A stretch of 64,000 nt of DNA, from assembly GCF_022843985.1 (NCBI RefSeq), contig NZ_JALHMP010000009.1:62001-126000 (forward strand), written 5' to 3'. Made by a program: the position numbers and the translations under genes. Numbering within the stretch: position 1 is the stretch's first letter; each line of letters starts with the position of its first letter. Under the pieces are notes generated by a model, which was given only the letters and a program-made list of their open reading frames with translations, searched no databases and was not told the origin of the DNA. This document shows positions 35,883 to 45,095 of the stretch, one piece after another. The stretch is from Phreatobacter sp. GTDB lineage: Bacteria; Pseudomonadota; Alphaproteobacteria; Rhizobiales; Phreatobacteraceae.

Positions 35883-38282
35883 TCATGCAATGGTCCCGAG
35901 CGCCCTCAGGATCCGGTCGGGTGTGAAGGGCTGGGCGAGGACCCGCGCGCCGAGGGGCGAGAGGGCGTCGTTGATGGCGTTCATGATGGCGGCGGGGGCG
36001 CCGGCGGTGCCGGCCTCGCCCGCGCCCTTGGCGCCGAGGAGGGATTCCTTCGTCGGCGTCTCGACGTGACCGACATGCATGTCAGGCATCTCGGCCGCCA
36101 TCGGCACGAGATAGTCGGCGAGGGTTGTGGTGAGGAGCTGGCCGTCCTCGTTGTAGATGCAGTGCTCGTAGAGCGCGCCGCCGATGCCCTGGACGATGCC
36201 GCCGCGCACCTGCTCGTCGACGAGCATGGGGTTGATGACGCGGCCGCAATCCTCGACGCACCAGTGCTCGAGGAGCTTCACCATGCCGGTCTCGACATCG
36301 ACCTCAAGCCAGCTCGCCTGGATGCCGTTGGTGAAGGCGAAGGGGTATTCCTTGGTGATGAAGTGGCGCGTCTGGACGAGTTCGCGCGCCAGGTCCTTCG
36401 GCAGCGTGTCGCCGCGGTAGTAGACGATGCGGCCGAGCTCGGCGAGCGGCATGCGCACCTGGCCGGTGGCCTTGTCCACCACCTCGCCCATGATGATGTC
36501 GAGGCTCGACCCTTGCGCCTGCAGCATGGCGCCGGCGACCTCGAGGATCTGCTCCTTCAGGGCGATGGCCGATTGCAGGGCCGCCTCGCCGCCGATGCCG
36601 GCGCCGCGGCAGGCCCAGGTGCCGCCGCCATAGGGCGTCGTCTGGGTGTCGCCGGTGACGACCTTGACCTTGGAGACCGGAACGCCGACGCCGTGGGCGA
36701 CGATCTGGGCGAGGATGGCCTCGGTGCCCTGACCCTGTTCGGTGACGCCGGACAGCGCGACCAGCGAGCCGTCGGGATCCATGCGCACCGTACAGCCATC
36801 CTGCGCCGAGATCTTGGCGCCACCGATCCCGTACATGAAGGGCGAGGGATTGGTCAGCTCGATGAAGCTGGCGAGCCCGAGGCCGCGATAGATGCCGCGC
36901 TGGCGCTGCTCGAGCTGATCGGCGCGAATTTTTTCGACCGGCACCATGGCGAGGAGCTTGTCGAGGGAAGCGTGGTGCGACAGGCCCTCGAACCGCATGC
37001 CGGCCGGCGAGGTGCAGGGATAGGCGTCGTCGCGGATGAGGTTCTTCCGGCGGATCGCGACCTTGTCCATGCCGAGCGCCTCGGCGGCGAGGTCGACGAG
37101 GCCTTCGGTCACGGTCGTGGCGATCGGGTGGCCGACGGCGCGGTACTGGCAGGTCGGCGACTTGTTCTGCAGCACGACGGTGGTGGTGCAGCGATAGTTG
37201 GCGAAGGCATAGGGACCGCCGCAGAGATTGACGACCTGGTTGCCCTCCACGGCGCTGGTGCGGGGATAGACCGAATAGGGGCCGATGCCGGTGAGATCGT
37301 CGATGTCGAAGGCGAGGAAGCGCCCCTCCGCATCGACCGCGAGGCGGCCCTTGATGCGATGGTCGCGGGCGTGGATGTCGCTGCCGAAGGCCTCGAAGCG
37401 GTCGGCGATGAATTTCACCGGCCGCCCCATGATCTTCGACATGCAGGCGACGGCCATCTCGTCGGGATAGACGTGGACCTTGATGCCGTAGGAGCCGCCG
37501 ACATCCTTGCAGATGACACGGACATCGCCTTCCGCCATGCGCAATTGCGTGGCGAAGACGTTCTGCATCATGTGCGGTGCCTGGGTCGAATGGTGGACCG
37601 TCAGCGTGCCGTCGGCGCGGTTGTAGTCGGCGATGATGGAGCGCGGCTCCAGCGTCACGCCGGTGTGGCGGCCGGTGTGGAAGGTGGCCTCGACGATCCG
37701 GTGGGCGGCGGCGAAGGCGGCGGCGACATCGCCGGTCTCGGCGGTGCGGGTGAAGACCAGGTTGTCGCCGAGCTCGGGATGGATGACGACCGCTCCGGGG
37801 GCCAGTGCCGTCTCCATGTCGACCTGGGCCGGCAGCGGCTCGAAAGCCACGGCCAGTGCGGCGACGCCGTCCTCTGCGGCGGCGCGGCTCTCGGCGACGA
37901 CGGCGACCACCGCCTCGCCCTGCCAGGTGGCGCGCTCCAGCGGCAATGGATATTGCGGCGCCGATTTCATGCCCTTGAGGTGGGCGAGGACGGCGACCCA
38001 GGGATCGCAGACCTTCGCGAGGTCGGCGCCGGTGAAGACCCTGACGACGCCGGGAACCGCCAGCGCCGCCGCGGGATCGACCGAGACGATGCGGGCATGG
38101 GCATGGGGCGAGCGCAGGAAGGCGGCATGGACCAGCCGCGGCAGGGTGACATCGTCGGTATAGGTGGCGCGGCCCTCGACCAGCTTGCGGGCATTGGGGC
38201 GCGGCACGGAGCGGCCGATATAGGAGTTCGGCAGGTCCTCGCGGGAGAGCCCGAGGGACTTGGGTGTGACGATCTCGTTCAT
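35883..38282 (-). CDS. Molybdenum hydroxylase large subunit (xanthine dehydrogenase/CoxL family)
   Basis: A 799-residue molybdopterin-binding subunit of a three-subunit hydroxylase. It has the family start SYIGRSVPRPNARKLVEGRA, Mo-cofactor regions DVGGSYGIK and TEQGQGTEA, and the catalytic Glu in AKGAGEAGTAG. The loop that in true form-I CO dehydrogenase reads AYRCSFR here reads QYRAVGHP, so it is not a form-I CO dehydrogenase. Homologues with this loop hydroxylate aromatic or N-heterocyclic acids. The start shares one base with the stop of the [2Fe-2S] subunit gene. The neighbouring transporter and dioxygenase suggest a catabolic role. Confidence 0.9.
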   Translation of the reverse strand: MNEIVTPKSLGLSREDLPNSYIGRSVPRPNARKLVEGRATYTDDVTLPRLVHAAFLRSPHAHARIVSVDPAAALAVPGVVRVFTGADLAKVCDPWVAVLAHLKGMKSAPQYPLPLERATWQGEAVVAVVAESRAAAEDGVAALAVAFEPLPAQVDMETALAPGAVVIHPELGDNLVFTRTAETGDVAAAFAAAHRIVEATFHTGRHTGVTLEPRSIIADYNRADGTLTVHHSTQAPHMMQNVFATQLRMAEGDVRVICKDVGGSYGIKVHVYPDEMAVACMSKIMGRPVKFIADRFEAFGSDIHARDHRIKGRLAVDAEGRFLAFDIDDLTGIGPYSVYPRTSAVEGNQVVNLCGGPYAFANYRCTTTVVLQNKSPTCQYRAVGHPIATTVTEGLVDLAAEALGMDKVAIRRKNLIRDDAYPCTSPAGMRFEGLSHHASLDKLLAMVPVEKIRADQLEQRQRGIYRGLGLASFIELTNPSPFMYGIGGAKISAQDGCTVRMDPDGSLVALSGVTEQGQGTEAILAQIVAHGVGVPVSKVKVVTGDTQTTPYGGGTWACRGAGIGGEAALQSAIALKEQILEVAGAMLQAQGSSLDIIMGEVVDKATGQVRMPLAELGRIVYYRGDTLPKDLARELVQTRHFITKEYPFAFTNGIQASWLEVDVETGMVKLLEHWCVEDCGRVINPMLVDEQVRGGIVQGIGGALYEHCIYNEDGQLLTTTLADYLVPMAAEMPDMHVGHVETPTKESLLGAKGAGEAGTAGAPAAIMNAINDALSPLGARVLAQPFTPDRILRALGTIA

Positions 38283-38770
38283 CAGGCGGCCTCGCTCGTG
38301 CGGCGTGCCTTCAGCACGTCCTCGACCGCGTCAACGATGGCCTGGTAGCCGGTGCAGCGGCAGTAATTGCCGGAAATGTGCTCGCGGATCTCCTCGCGAG
38401 TGGCTTCAGGCGACTCGACGAGGATGTCGGCAGCGGTGACCAGCATGCCCGGGGTGCAATAGCCGCACTGGGCGGCGTTGCGGGCGACGAAGGCCTCCTG
38501 CAGGTCACGGATCTCGCCGGTGTCCGACAGGCCCTCGATGGTCTCGACCACGGAGCCGTCGAGGCTCGCGACCATGACGAGGCAGCCGCGCACCGGATCG
38601 CCGTCGAGGCGGACGGTGCAGGCGCCGCAGACCCCGTGTTCACAGCCGGTATGGGCCCCGGTGAGACCGAGCTCCATGCGCAGGAAATCGATGAGGTGGA
38701 GACGCGTGTCGACGCTGCGGGACACCCGCTCGCCGTTGACGGTCAGGGTGATGTCGATGCGGCGGTTCAT
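38282..38770 (-). CDS. Molybdenum hydroxylase [2Fe-2S] small subunit (CoxS family)
   Basis: A 162-residue electron-transfer subunit with two [2Fe-2S] clusters: the plant-ferredoxin type CEHGVCGACTVRLDG and the helical-domain type, QCGYCTPGML with GNYCRCTGY. It passes electrons from the molybdenum centre to FAD. The ATG at 38770 overlaps the end of the FAD-subunit gene by four bases; sequence upstream in the same frame is an out-of-frame reading of that gene and is not part of the protein. Length is typical. Confidence 0.93.
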   Translation of the reverse strand: MNRRIDITLTVNGERVSRSVDTRLHLIDFLRMELGLTGAHTGCEHGVCGACTVRLDGDPVRGCLVMVASLDGSVVETIEGLSDTGEIRDLQEAFVARNAAQCGYCTPGMLVTAADILVESPEATREEIREHISGNYCRCTGYQAIVDAVEDVLKARRTSEAA

Positions 38771-39642
38771 GCGGCCTGCTCCGCCGGTGCGAGAAAGGGC
38801 CCGAGGGCGCGGGCGGTGAGCACCCGGGCGAGGTGCCGCTTCAGCTCCGGCCCGCCGTGCAGATCGCCCGGCGGATCGAGATCCCCGGCGAGGGCGCCTT
38901 GCGCGGCGGCGATGGTGGCCTGGGTGAGCTTTGTCCCGGTGAGGGCGACGGAGGCGCCCCGGGCGATCTCGGCGCCGGATCCGACGCCGAAGAAGACGAG
39001 CCGCGCGGCGTCGACCGTGCGGTCCGCCGTCACCGCCAGCACGGCGGCGAGGCCGGCCATGGCGTAGTCGCCGGAGCGGCGCGTCACCTCGACGATGGTC
39101 TGGCGGCTCGCCGGCGTCGCCACCGGCACGTCCACCGCCGTGATGATCTCGCCGGGCTGGAGGTCGGTCGTGAACAGGCCCTGGAAGAAATCGGCGGCGG
39201 GTACGCGGCGCTCGCCGCTCCGCGAGGCGACAACGATGGTGGCATCGAGGGCCACCATGCAGGCGGGCAGTTCGGCGGCCGGGTCGGCGAGCGCCAGGCT
39301 GCCGCCGATCGTGCCGCGGTTGCGGATGGCGGGATGGGCTATGAGCGGGGCGGCCTGCGCCAGGATCGGCGCATGGGCGGCGACCAGCGGATCGCGGCCG
39401 AGATCGGCATGGCGCGTCAAAGCGCCGAGACGCAGCGTCCCACCCGTCACCGACACGCCGCGAAGCGCCGGGATACGGGTGATGTCGATGAGGCCCGAGG
39501 GCTCCGACAGGCGGAACGACAGCGTTGCCAGCAGGCTCTGCCCGCCCGCCAGGATCTGGGCCTCGGGTCCGGCGGCGTCGAGCACCTGCCAGAGTTCGTC
39601 GAGGCTTTCGACGCGGGCATAGCCCATCGCCGGCCACTTCAT
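38767..39642 (-). CDS. Molybdenum hydroxylase FAD-binding medium subunit (CoxM family)
   Basis: A 291-residue flavoprotein subunit. It has the FAD-binding motifs ILAGGQSLLATLSFRLSEP and IRNRGTIGGSLALADPAAE, followed by the CO-dehydrogenase flavoprotein C-terminal domain. It is the first gene of the large minus-strand operon (FAD subunit, [2Fe-2S] subunit, Mo subunit, TRAP, dioxygenase). Its start lies 136 bases from a divergent TetR gene, with a palindromic operator between. Confidence 0.92.
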   Translation of the reverse strand: MKWPAMGYARVESLDELWQVLDAAGPEAQILAGGQSLLATLSFRLSEPSGLIDITRIPALRGVSVTGGTLRLGALTRHADLGRDPLVAAHAPILAQAAPLIAHPAIRNRGTIGGSLALADPAAELPACMVALDATIVVASRSGERRVPAADFFQGLFTTDLQPGEIITAVDVPVATPASRQTIVEVTRRSGDYAMAGLAAVLAVTADRTVDAARLVFFGVGSGAEIARGASVALTGTKLTQATIAAAQGALAGDLDPPGDLHGGPELKRHLARVLTARALGPFLAPAEQAA

Positions 39643-39704
39643 GGTACGTCTCCTCGTCGAGGCCGGCTGTGTTGCCTTGCGGCGCAGCGGTCCGTATTCT
39701 TTAA

Positions 39705-39720
39705 TTGGTCAAATGATCAA
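39705..39720. promoter_or_regulatory. Palindromic operator between hydroxylase operon and tetR
   Basis: TTGGTCA-AA-TGATCAA, an inverted repeat with six of seven pairs matching, in the AT-rich middle of the divergent intergenic region. It lies 63 bases from the hydroxylase start and 59 from the tetR start, the expected position for the TetR protein to control both directions. Confidence 0.55.
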
Positions 39721-39778
39721 CGACGGGCCGGCCGTGAGTCAAGGGCCTTGCGCCGGTCGTTCGACCCGGGGGAGACGC

Positions 39779-40396
39779 ATGGCGGACGGCATGGCCCTGA
39801 CCGCGCGACGCAAGCGGCTGCCGCCGGAGGCACGGCGCGAGCAGATCGTCGACGCGGCCGTGTGCTATTTCGCGGAGGTCGGGCTTGCCGGCACGACGCG
39901 CGACCTCGCCAAGCGGGCGGGTATCACCCAGGCGCTGCTCTACCAGTATTTCGGCAGCAAGGCGGAGCTGCTGGAGGCGGTCTTCGCGCGGGTCTATCTC
40001 GACCGGATGTCGCCGCGCTGGCCCGGCTTGATCACCGACCGAAGCCGGTCGCTGCGCGAGCGCATGCTGACCTTCTACGCGGAATATACCGGCGCCATCT
40101 TCTCCTATGAATGGCTGCGCATCTTCATGGCGGCGGGCCTGGCCGGCGAGGCGCTGAACCGCCGCTACCTCGATCATGTGCGCGACGTGCTGCTGGCGCC
40201 GCTGCTGGAGGAGATCCGCTTCGCCGCGCGGCCCGATGCCCAGCCGGAGATGGAGGACCTGTGGAACCTCCATGGCGGGATCATCTATCTCGGCATCCGC
40301 CGCCACATCTACCATCTGCCGACGCCGGACGACGTCATGCCGGTGATCGAACGTGCCGTCGACCGGTTCCTTGCCGGTTTCGCCATCGGCCACTGA
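39779..40396 (+). CDS. TetR family transcriptional regulator
   Basis: A 205-residue regulator. The N-terminal helix-turn-helix reads REQIVDAAVCYFAEVGLAGT followed by TTRDLAKRAGITQALLYQYFGSKAELL, the classic TetR pattern. The C-terminal ligand domain is unassigned. The start at 39779 has a GGGGGAG ribosome-binding site. It is divergent from the molybdenum hydroxylase/TRAP/dioxygenase operon and probably represses it until the substrate or its CoA derivative appears (inference). Confidence 0.88.
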   Translation: MADGMALTARRKRLPPEARREQIVDAAVCYFAEVGLAGTTRDLAKRAGITQALLYQYFGSKAELLEAVFARVYLDRMSPRWPGLITDRSRSLRERMLTFYAEYTGAIFSYEWLRIFMAAGLAGEALNRRYLDHVRDVLLAPLLEEIRFAARPDAQPEMEDLWNLHGGIIYLGIRRHIYHLPTPDDVMPVIERAVDRFLAGFAIGH

Positions 40397-40428
40397 CCCG
40401 CCGGATCGGCCAGCCTGCAGGACCGCCC

Positions 40429-40722
40429 ATGACCGTTCTCTTCGCCATCCATGCCGTCGACCGGACCGGAGCCCTGCCGGTCCGGCTCGCCCATTACGAC
40501 GCCCACAAGGCCTTCCTGTCCGACACCACGACGCATGGCGTGCGCATCGTCATGTCGGGGCCGTTGATGAGTGACGATGGCGAGGCGATGATCGGCAGCC
40601 TGTTCCTCGTCGAGGCGCCCGACCGCGCCCGTGTCGAGGCCTTCAACCGGGCCGACCCCTTCCACTCCGCCGGAATCTGGCAGAGCGTCACCATCACGCG
40701 CTTCCTCCGCCGCCAGGGCTGA
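40429..40722 (+). CDS. YciI family protein
   Basis: A 97-residue YciI-like protein with the ferredoxin-like alpha+beta fold: residues start MTVLFAIHAVDRTGALPVRL and include the conserved HKAFL and SGPLMSDDGEAMIGSLFLVE, with the ADPFH motif (AFNRADPFHSAGIW). In catabolic settings such proteins act like muconolactone isomerase or small lyases; the catalytic His-Asp pair is present. It follows tetR by 32 bases. Function in the neighbouring pathway is inferred only. Confidence 0.85.
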   Translation: MTVLFAIHAVDRTGALPVRLAHYDAHKAFLSDTTTHGVRIVMSGPLMSDDGEAMIGSLFLVEAPDRARVEAFNRADPFHSAGIWQSVTITRFLRRQG

Positions 40723-40745
40723 GGCGGCGCGCCGACGGCCGGTGG

Positions 40746-42374
40746 TCAGCTGATCACGGAGGGGCCCGCGCGGCCGGTGAAGCGCGTGACGTCGGCGACC
40801 TGCATGGCGATGGCCTGGACTTCCGCGAGTGCCTCGGCGGGCTGGCGGTGGTGGTCCGCGCCGCGCGGGGCGAAGCGTTCGAGATAGACCCGCAGCGTGG
40901 CGCCGCGCGTTCCCGTTCCCGACAGGCGATAGACGATGCGGGCCTCGTCGGCGATGATCTGGACGCCCTGTTTCGTCGCCGTGGAACCGTCGACGGGGTC
41001 GTCATAGGCGAAGTCGTTGACATCGGTGACGGTGAGGCGTCCGGCCAGTTCGCCGGGAAGGCGCGGCATCCGCCGCCGCAGTGTCTCCATCAGTTCCTCG
41101 GCGGCGGCGGCATCCACCTCCTCGAAGTCGAGGCGCTGGTAGTAGTCGCGTCCATGGGCCTGCCAGTGATCGCGGAGGATCTCGGAGACGGGCTGCCGCC
41201 GTTCGGCGAGAATGTTCAGCCACATCATCACCGCCCAGAGGCCGTCCTTTTCGCGGACATGGTTCGATCCGGTGCCGGCGCTCTCCTCGCCGCAGATGGT
41301 GATGAGGCCGGCCTCGAGGAGGCTGGCGAAGAATTTCCATCCCGTCGGGGTGACGTGACAGGAGACACCGAGGGAGGCTGCGACGCGGTCGAGCGCTCGG
41401 CTCGTCGGCATCGAGCGGGCGACGCCGGCGAGGCCGCCGCGATAGCCGGGCACGAGGTGAGCGTTGGCGGCGATGACCGCGAGGCTGTCGCTCGGCGAGA
41501 CGACGAGGCCGCGGCCGACAATCAGGTTGCGGTCGCCATCGCCGTCGGAGGCGGCGCCGAAATCGGCCTGGGCGCGGGCGGCGACGAAGTCCACGAGGCC
41601 CGCGGCATGGTGCGGATTGGGGTCGGGATGCAGGCCGCCGAAGTCGGGCAGCGGGACCTGGTTCATCAGGCTGGCCGCGGGCAGGCCGAGTCGGTGCTGG
41701 AACAGCGCGGTGGCATAGGGACCGGTCACGGCATGCATCGCGTCGAAGCGCATGGTGAAGCCAGAACGGAACAGATCGGCGATGCGCTCGAAGTCGAACA
41801 GGGTTTCGAGCAGCGCGACATAGTCGGCAACGCCGTCGATCACCTCGATGAGGCAGCCGCCGGCCTGGTGGCGGCCGTCACGGTCCAGCGCGATGTCCGG
41901 CATGTCGGCGATGGCGTAGTGCGCGGTCGTGCGGGTGCGCCGGTGGATGGCGTCGGAGACGGCAATGGGGATGGGACCGCCATGGGCGGCGTTGATCTTG
42001 ATGCCGAAATCGCCGTCCGGGCCACCGGGATTGTGACTCGCCGACAGGATGATGCCGGCCTTGGCCCGGCGTGCGCGGATGAGGGCCGAGGCGGCCGGCG
42101 TCGACAGCAGCCCGCCACGGCCGACGACGACATGGCCGACCTTGTGGGCGACGGCCATCTTCAGGATGGTCTGGATGGCCTCGTCGTTAAAGAAGCGCCC
42201 GTCGCCGCCCACCACCAGCGTCGCGCCGGCGACGTCGATTTCGGCGAAGACCGCCTGCATGAACAGGGCGACATAATGGGGCTGCATCGCATGGCCTGTC
42301 GGCTTCCTCAGGCCCGACGTGCCGAGGGTCTGGTCGAGATAGGGGCGGGCATCCACGGACAGGATCACATGCAT
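40746..42374 (-). CDS. pgm: Phosphoglucomutase (alpha-D-glucose specific)
   Basis: Interconverts glucose-1-phosphate and glucose-6-phosphate for glycogen and exopolysaccharide synthesis. About 542 residues starting MHVILSVDARPYLDQTLGTSG; the active-site Ser lies in ILSASHNPGGPDGDFG, the metal-binding loop is DGDGDRN, the sugar loop GEESAGTGSN, and the C-terminal phosphate loop RLSGTGTRGATLRVY. The ATG at 42374 directly abuts a GGAG, so the GTG two codons later is possible. It stands alone on the minus strand, with no glycogen genes beside it. Confidence 0.93.
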   Translation of the reverse strand: MHVILSVDARPYLDQTLGTSGLRKPTGHAMQPHYVALFMQAVFAEIDVAGATLVVGGDGRFFNDEAIQTILKMAVAHKVGHVVVGRGGLLSTPAASALIRARRAKAGIILSASHNPGGPDGDFGIKINAAHGGPIPIAVSDAIHRRTRTTAHYAIADMPDIALDRDGRHQAGGCLIEVIDGVADYVALLETLFDFERIADLFRSGFTMRFDAMHAVTGPYATALFQHRLGLPAASLMNQVPLPDFGGLHPDPNPHHAAGLVDFVAARAQADFGAASDGDGDRNLIVGRGLVVSPSDSLAVIAANAHLVPGYRGGLAGVARSMPTSRALDRVAASLGVSCHVTPTGWKFFASLLEAGLITICGEESAGTGSNHVREKDGLWAVMMWLNILAERRQPVSEILRDHWQAHGRDYYQRLDFEEVDAAAAEELMETLRRRMPRLPGELAGRLTVTDVNDFAYDDPVDGSTATKQGVQIIADEARIVYRLSGTGTRGATLRVYLERFAPRGADHHRQPAEALAEVQAIAMQVADVTRFTGRAGPSVIS

Positions 42375-42524
42375 CTCCAAGGTGGCGGCAGGACTTCGGT
42401 CGCCGGCTGCCGCGCCGACACAGCGCCATAGCACCGCAAGGGCGATGAACCCTAGCTGAAGTCGTCCCCTCGGCGACAGGACCTCAGGGACTGCGAGCGG
42501 GACCGAAGGCGGTTCTTGTCGGCC

Positions 42525-43273
42525 TCAGGCGGCGGAGCTGCCGTCCGCGGCCGCCACGCGGGCGAGATAGACCGTCTGGGTATAGGGCCGGTCTAGAAGC
42601 GGGTTGTGGAAGGTCACCGGCTCGGCCCAGGCGGCGGCAAAGACGTCGGCAAGCCTCGCGACGAAGGTCGGATCGGGCATGGCATCGGACCAGAGGCCGA
42701 ATATGCCGCCGGGTCGGATGTGGCGCGCGACCGCGGCCAGGCCTTCGGGCGTGTAGAAGCCCGTGCTGCGGCCATCAGGAGCTCGTCGGGGGAATGGTCG
42801 ATATCGACCAGCACGGCATCGAAGCGCCGGTCGGGGCTCTGCGGGTCGAGGCCGGTGCGGCTCGCCGCCAGCGCGAAGAAGTCGCCGGCGACGAAGCGGC
42901 AGCGCGGATCGCCGGGGAGCGCCGTCCCCATGGGCAGGAGCCCCGCCCGGTGCCAGCCGATCACCGGTTCCAGCATCTCGACGACGACGAGCGAGGCGAC
43001 GTCGGCATGGTCGAGGACGGCCTTGGCGGTATAGCCGAGGCCAAGGCCGGCGACGGCGACATCGGCCGGGCCGCCGGCCAGACCGGCGAGGCCGAGATCG
43101 GCCAGCGCGATCTCCGAGGCGGTGAAGAGGCTGGACATCAGGAACTCGTCGCCGAGCTTGATCTCGTAGACGTCGACGTCGAGCCGGTGCTCGCGCCGCC
43201 GTCTGAGACTGAGGGCGCCGATCGGCGTCTCCTGATAGTCAAGTTCCTGGAAAAAGTGGCTCAAGCCATGCAT
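42525..43273 (-). pseudogene. Spermidine synthase-like gene with a one-base frameshift
   Basis: A SAM-dependent spermidine-synthase-fold protein starting MHGLSHFFQELDYQETPIGA, with the nucleotide-binding region VAGLGLGYTAKAVLDHA and FDAVLVDIDHSPDELL. Right after DELL (about 42775) the frame changes: the next conserved stretch, GRSTGFYTPEGLAAVARHI then RPGGIFGLWSDAMPDP, continues in the following frame to a TGA at 42525. Restoring one base gives a normal 249-residue protein. So the gene is either a recent pseudogene or carries a sequencing error. Without repair the product reads on into unrelated residues. Confidence 0.75.
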
Positions 43274-43352
43274 CCTGCGGCGGCGTCGCCCGTGCGCCGG
43301 CCGGGCGGACCCTAGGCCCAAAGGGCGGCCAAGGATACCGCGCCGGCCGGCG

Positions 43353-44012
43353 TCATGGCTGCTCCGACATGTCCTCGGCCTTGCGGGCGAGAATGAAGAT
43401 GCGCGGATCCCAGCGCTTCGACCCATGGCGCTCGGCGGCAAGGACCGCGAAGCCCGCGACGGCCAGTTCCGCTTCGAGGTCGCTGGCGGAAAATGTCGCG
43501 ACGAAAGGGGCCTTGCCGACGGCGCGCATCAGCGGAATGGCGAGACGGATCAGCAGGTTCATCTCGGCGAGAGCCGGCGTCTTGGTGATCAGGAGGCCGC
43601 CCGGCTTCAGTCTTTGGCGGATGGCGCGCAGGGTCGCGGCGCGATCGCGGACCAGATGCAGCATGTTGAAGGCGAGCACCGCGTCATAGCCGCCGTCGAC
43701 CTCAGGGCTCGTGTCCACTGACGCCACCGCGAACCGGGCGTCGATGCCGGTCATCGCCTCCGCCTTCTCCCGGGCGATGGCGATCATCGCCTCGGATACG
43801 TCGGTCGCAACGATGCGCCGGATGCCGGGAGCGATGGCCAGGGCCGTGGTCCCGGTGCCGCACCCGATCTCCAGCACCGTGTCGGATGGGGTGAGCAGGC
43901 CGCGGGTCCGCGCGAGACTCCGCTCATAGCCGGCCATGTCGGGAATGCGCCCGGCCGCGTATTTGCGGGCGGCCTTGTTCCAGAACGCCGCGTCTCGATC
44001 GATCATGGTCAT
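43353..44012 (-). CDS. Class I SAM-dependent methyltransferase
   Basis: A 219-residue methyltransferase with motif I VLEIGCGTGTTALAI, the acidic residue after it (VATDVSEAMI), motif post-II YDAVLAFNMLHLV and LKPGGLLITKTPAL. The fold is of the UbiE/small-molecule type; the substrate is not evident. It is divergent from a LysR regulator gene with 82 bases between, an arrangement suggesting that the regulator controls it. An inverted repeat, ATGCG-TTCG-CGCAT, lies in that gap at 44042-44055. Confidence 0.88.
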   Translation of the reverse strand: MTMIDRDAAFWNKAARKYAAGRIPDMAGYERSLARTRGLLTPSDTVLEIGCGTGTTALAIAPGIRRIVATDVSEAMIAIAREKAEAMTGIDARFAVASVDTSPEVDGGYDAVLAFNMLHLVRDRAATLRAIRQRLKPGGLLITKTPALAEMNLLIRLAIPLMRAVGKAPFVATFSASDLEAELAVAGFAVLAAERHGSKRWDPRIFILARKAEDMSEQP

Positions 44013-44094
44013 GCTGTCCTCTTCTGGAGAGGGAATAGCATATGCGTTCGCGCATCAAATGGCGCAAAACCGGACAAGTGATATACGGATTTCC

Positions 44095-45045
44095 ATGGAA
44101 ACGATGGACTGGAACCAACTGCGTGCCTTTGCAGCCACGGCCGCTTGCGGCTCGTTGTCGGCGGCAGCACGGCGGCTCGGACTGACGCAGCCGACCCTGT
44201 CCCGCCAGATCGCGGCGCTCGAGGCGAGCCTCGGTGTCGCCCTGTTCGCGCGGGTCGGCAAGCGGCTGGTCCCGACGGAAGCGGGCCTCGGCCTGATGAC
44301 CCATGCGCGGGCGATGGCGTCGGCCGCCGAAGCGATGGCGTTGACGGCGGCGGGTCAGGCGCAGGACGTGGCCGGCCGGGTGACCATCTCGGCCACCGAT
44401 GCCCTCGCGGCCTATCTCCTGCCCGACATGGTCCGCGCGCTGCGTCAGGTGGCACCGCAGATCACCCTGACCATCGTTGCCTCCAACACGCTCAGCGATC
44501 TCCGGCGCCGGGAGGCCGACATCGCCATCCGTCACGTGCGGCCGCAGGAGCCCGACCTGATCGCGCGGTTGATCGGCGAGATGCCCGCCCATTTCTATGC
44601 GGCCGAATCCTGGCTCGCCGGCCGCGATCGTCCCCCAACGCTTGCCGCGCTCGGCCAGGCCGGCCTGCTGGCTTTCGAGCCTGCCGAGAGCTTCGCTGCC
44701 CACCTTGCGACCGTCGGCATCACGGTACAGGCCGACGATTTTCCCGTCGTGTCCGAGAATGCCATCGTGCTGTGGGAAATGGTGCGGCAGGGGCTCGGCA
44801 TCGGGATCATGCTCGAGGCGGTCGCCAGGCTGACGCCGGGGGTGGTGCGGCTTGTGCCGGACCATGCCGGCATCCCCGTTCCGGTCTGGCTGGTCAGCCA
44901 CCGCGACCTTCACACGAGCCGTCGCGTGCGCATCGTTTTCGACGTCATCGCGGAGGTGCTTGTGCGCCATCTTCGGGCGGGCCGGTCGGCGCCGCCAGCC
45001 GACGATGGGGGACCGCAGGGAGAGGCCGCTGCGGTCGGCATGTGA
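44095..45045 (+). CDS. LysR family transcriptional regulator
   Basis: A 316-residue regulator starting METMDWNQLRAFAATAACGS (a second ATG three codons in is possible). The helix-turn-helix LSAAARRLGLTQPTLSRQIAALE is typical, followed by the two-lobed effector domain, here with ITLTIVASNTLSDLRRREAD. It is divergent from the methyltransferase gene, its probable target. Effector unknown. It converges on terC across a 9-base-pair hairpin. Confidence 0.9.
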   Translation: METMDWNQLRAFAATAACGSLSAAARRLGLTQPTLSRQIAALEASLGVALFARVGKRLVPTEAGLGLMTHARAMASAAEAMALTAAGQAQDVAGRVTISATDALAAYLLPDMVRALRQVAPQITLTIVASNTLSDLRRREADIAIRHVRPQEPDLIARLIGEMPAHFYAAESWLAGRDRPPTLAALGQAGLLAFEPAESFAAHLATVGITVQADDFPVVSENAIVLWEMVRQGLGIGIMLEAVARLTPGVVRLVPDHAGIPVPVWLVSHRDLHTSRRVRIVFDVIAEVLVRHLRAGRSAPPADDGGPQGEAAAVGM

Positions 45046-45095
45046 CCGCCGGAGCCGTGCAGGCCCGGACGCCGCCCGGGCTCGCCTTGTCGATC

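Noticed and set aside
35883..39642. Aerobic (form I) CO dehydrogenase operon
   Set aside because: Gene order M-S-L is right, but the large subunit has QYRAVGHP rather than the AYRCSFR active-site loop and no CoxD/E/F/G maturation genes are nearby.
44042..44055. ATGCG-TTCG-CGCAT as a definite LysR operator
   Set aside because: The inverted repeat is in the right intergenic gap but short, and does not give a clean T-N11-A; I mention it only under the methyltransferase gene.
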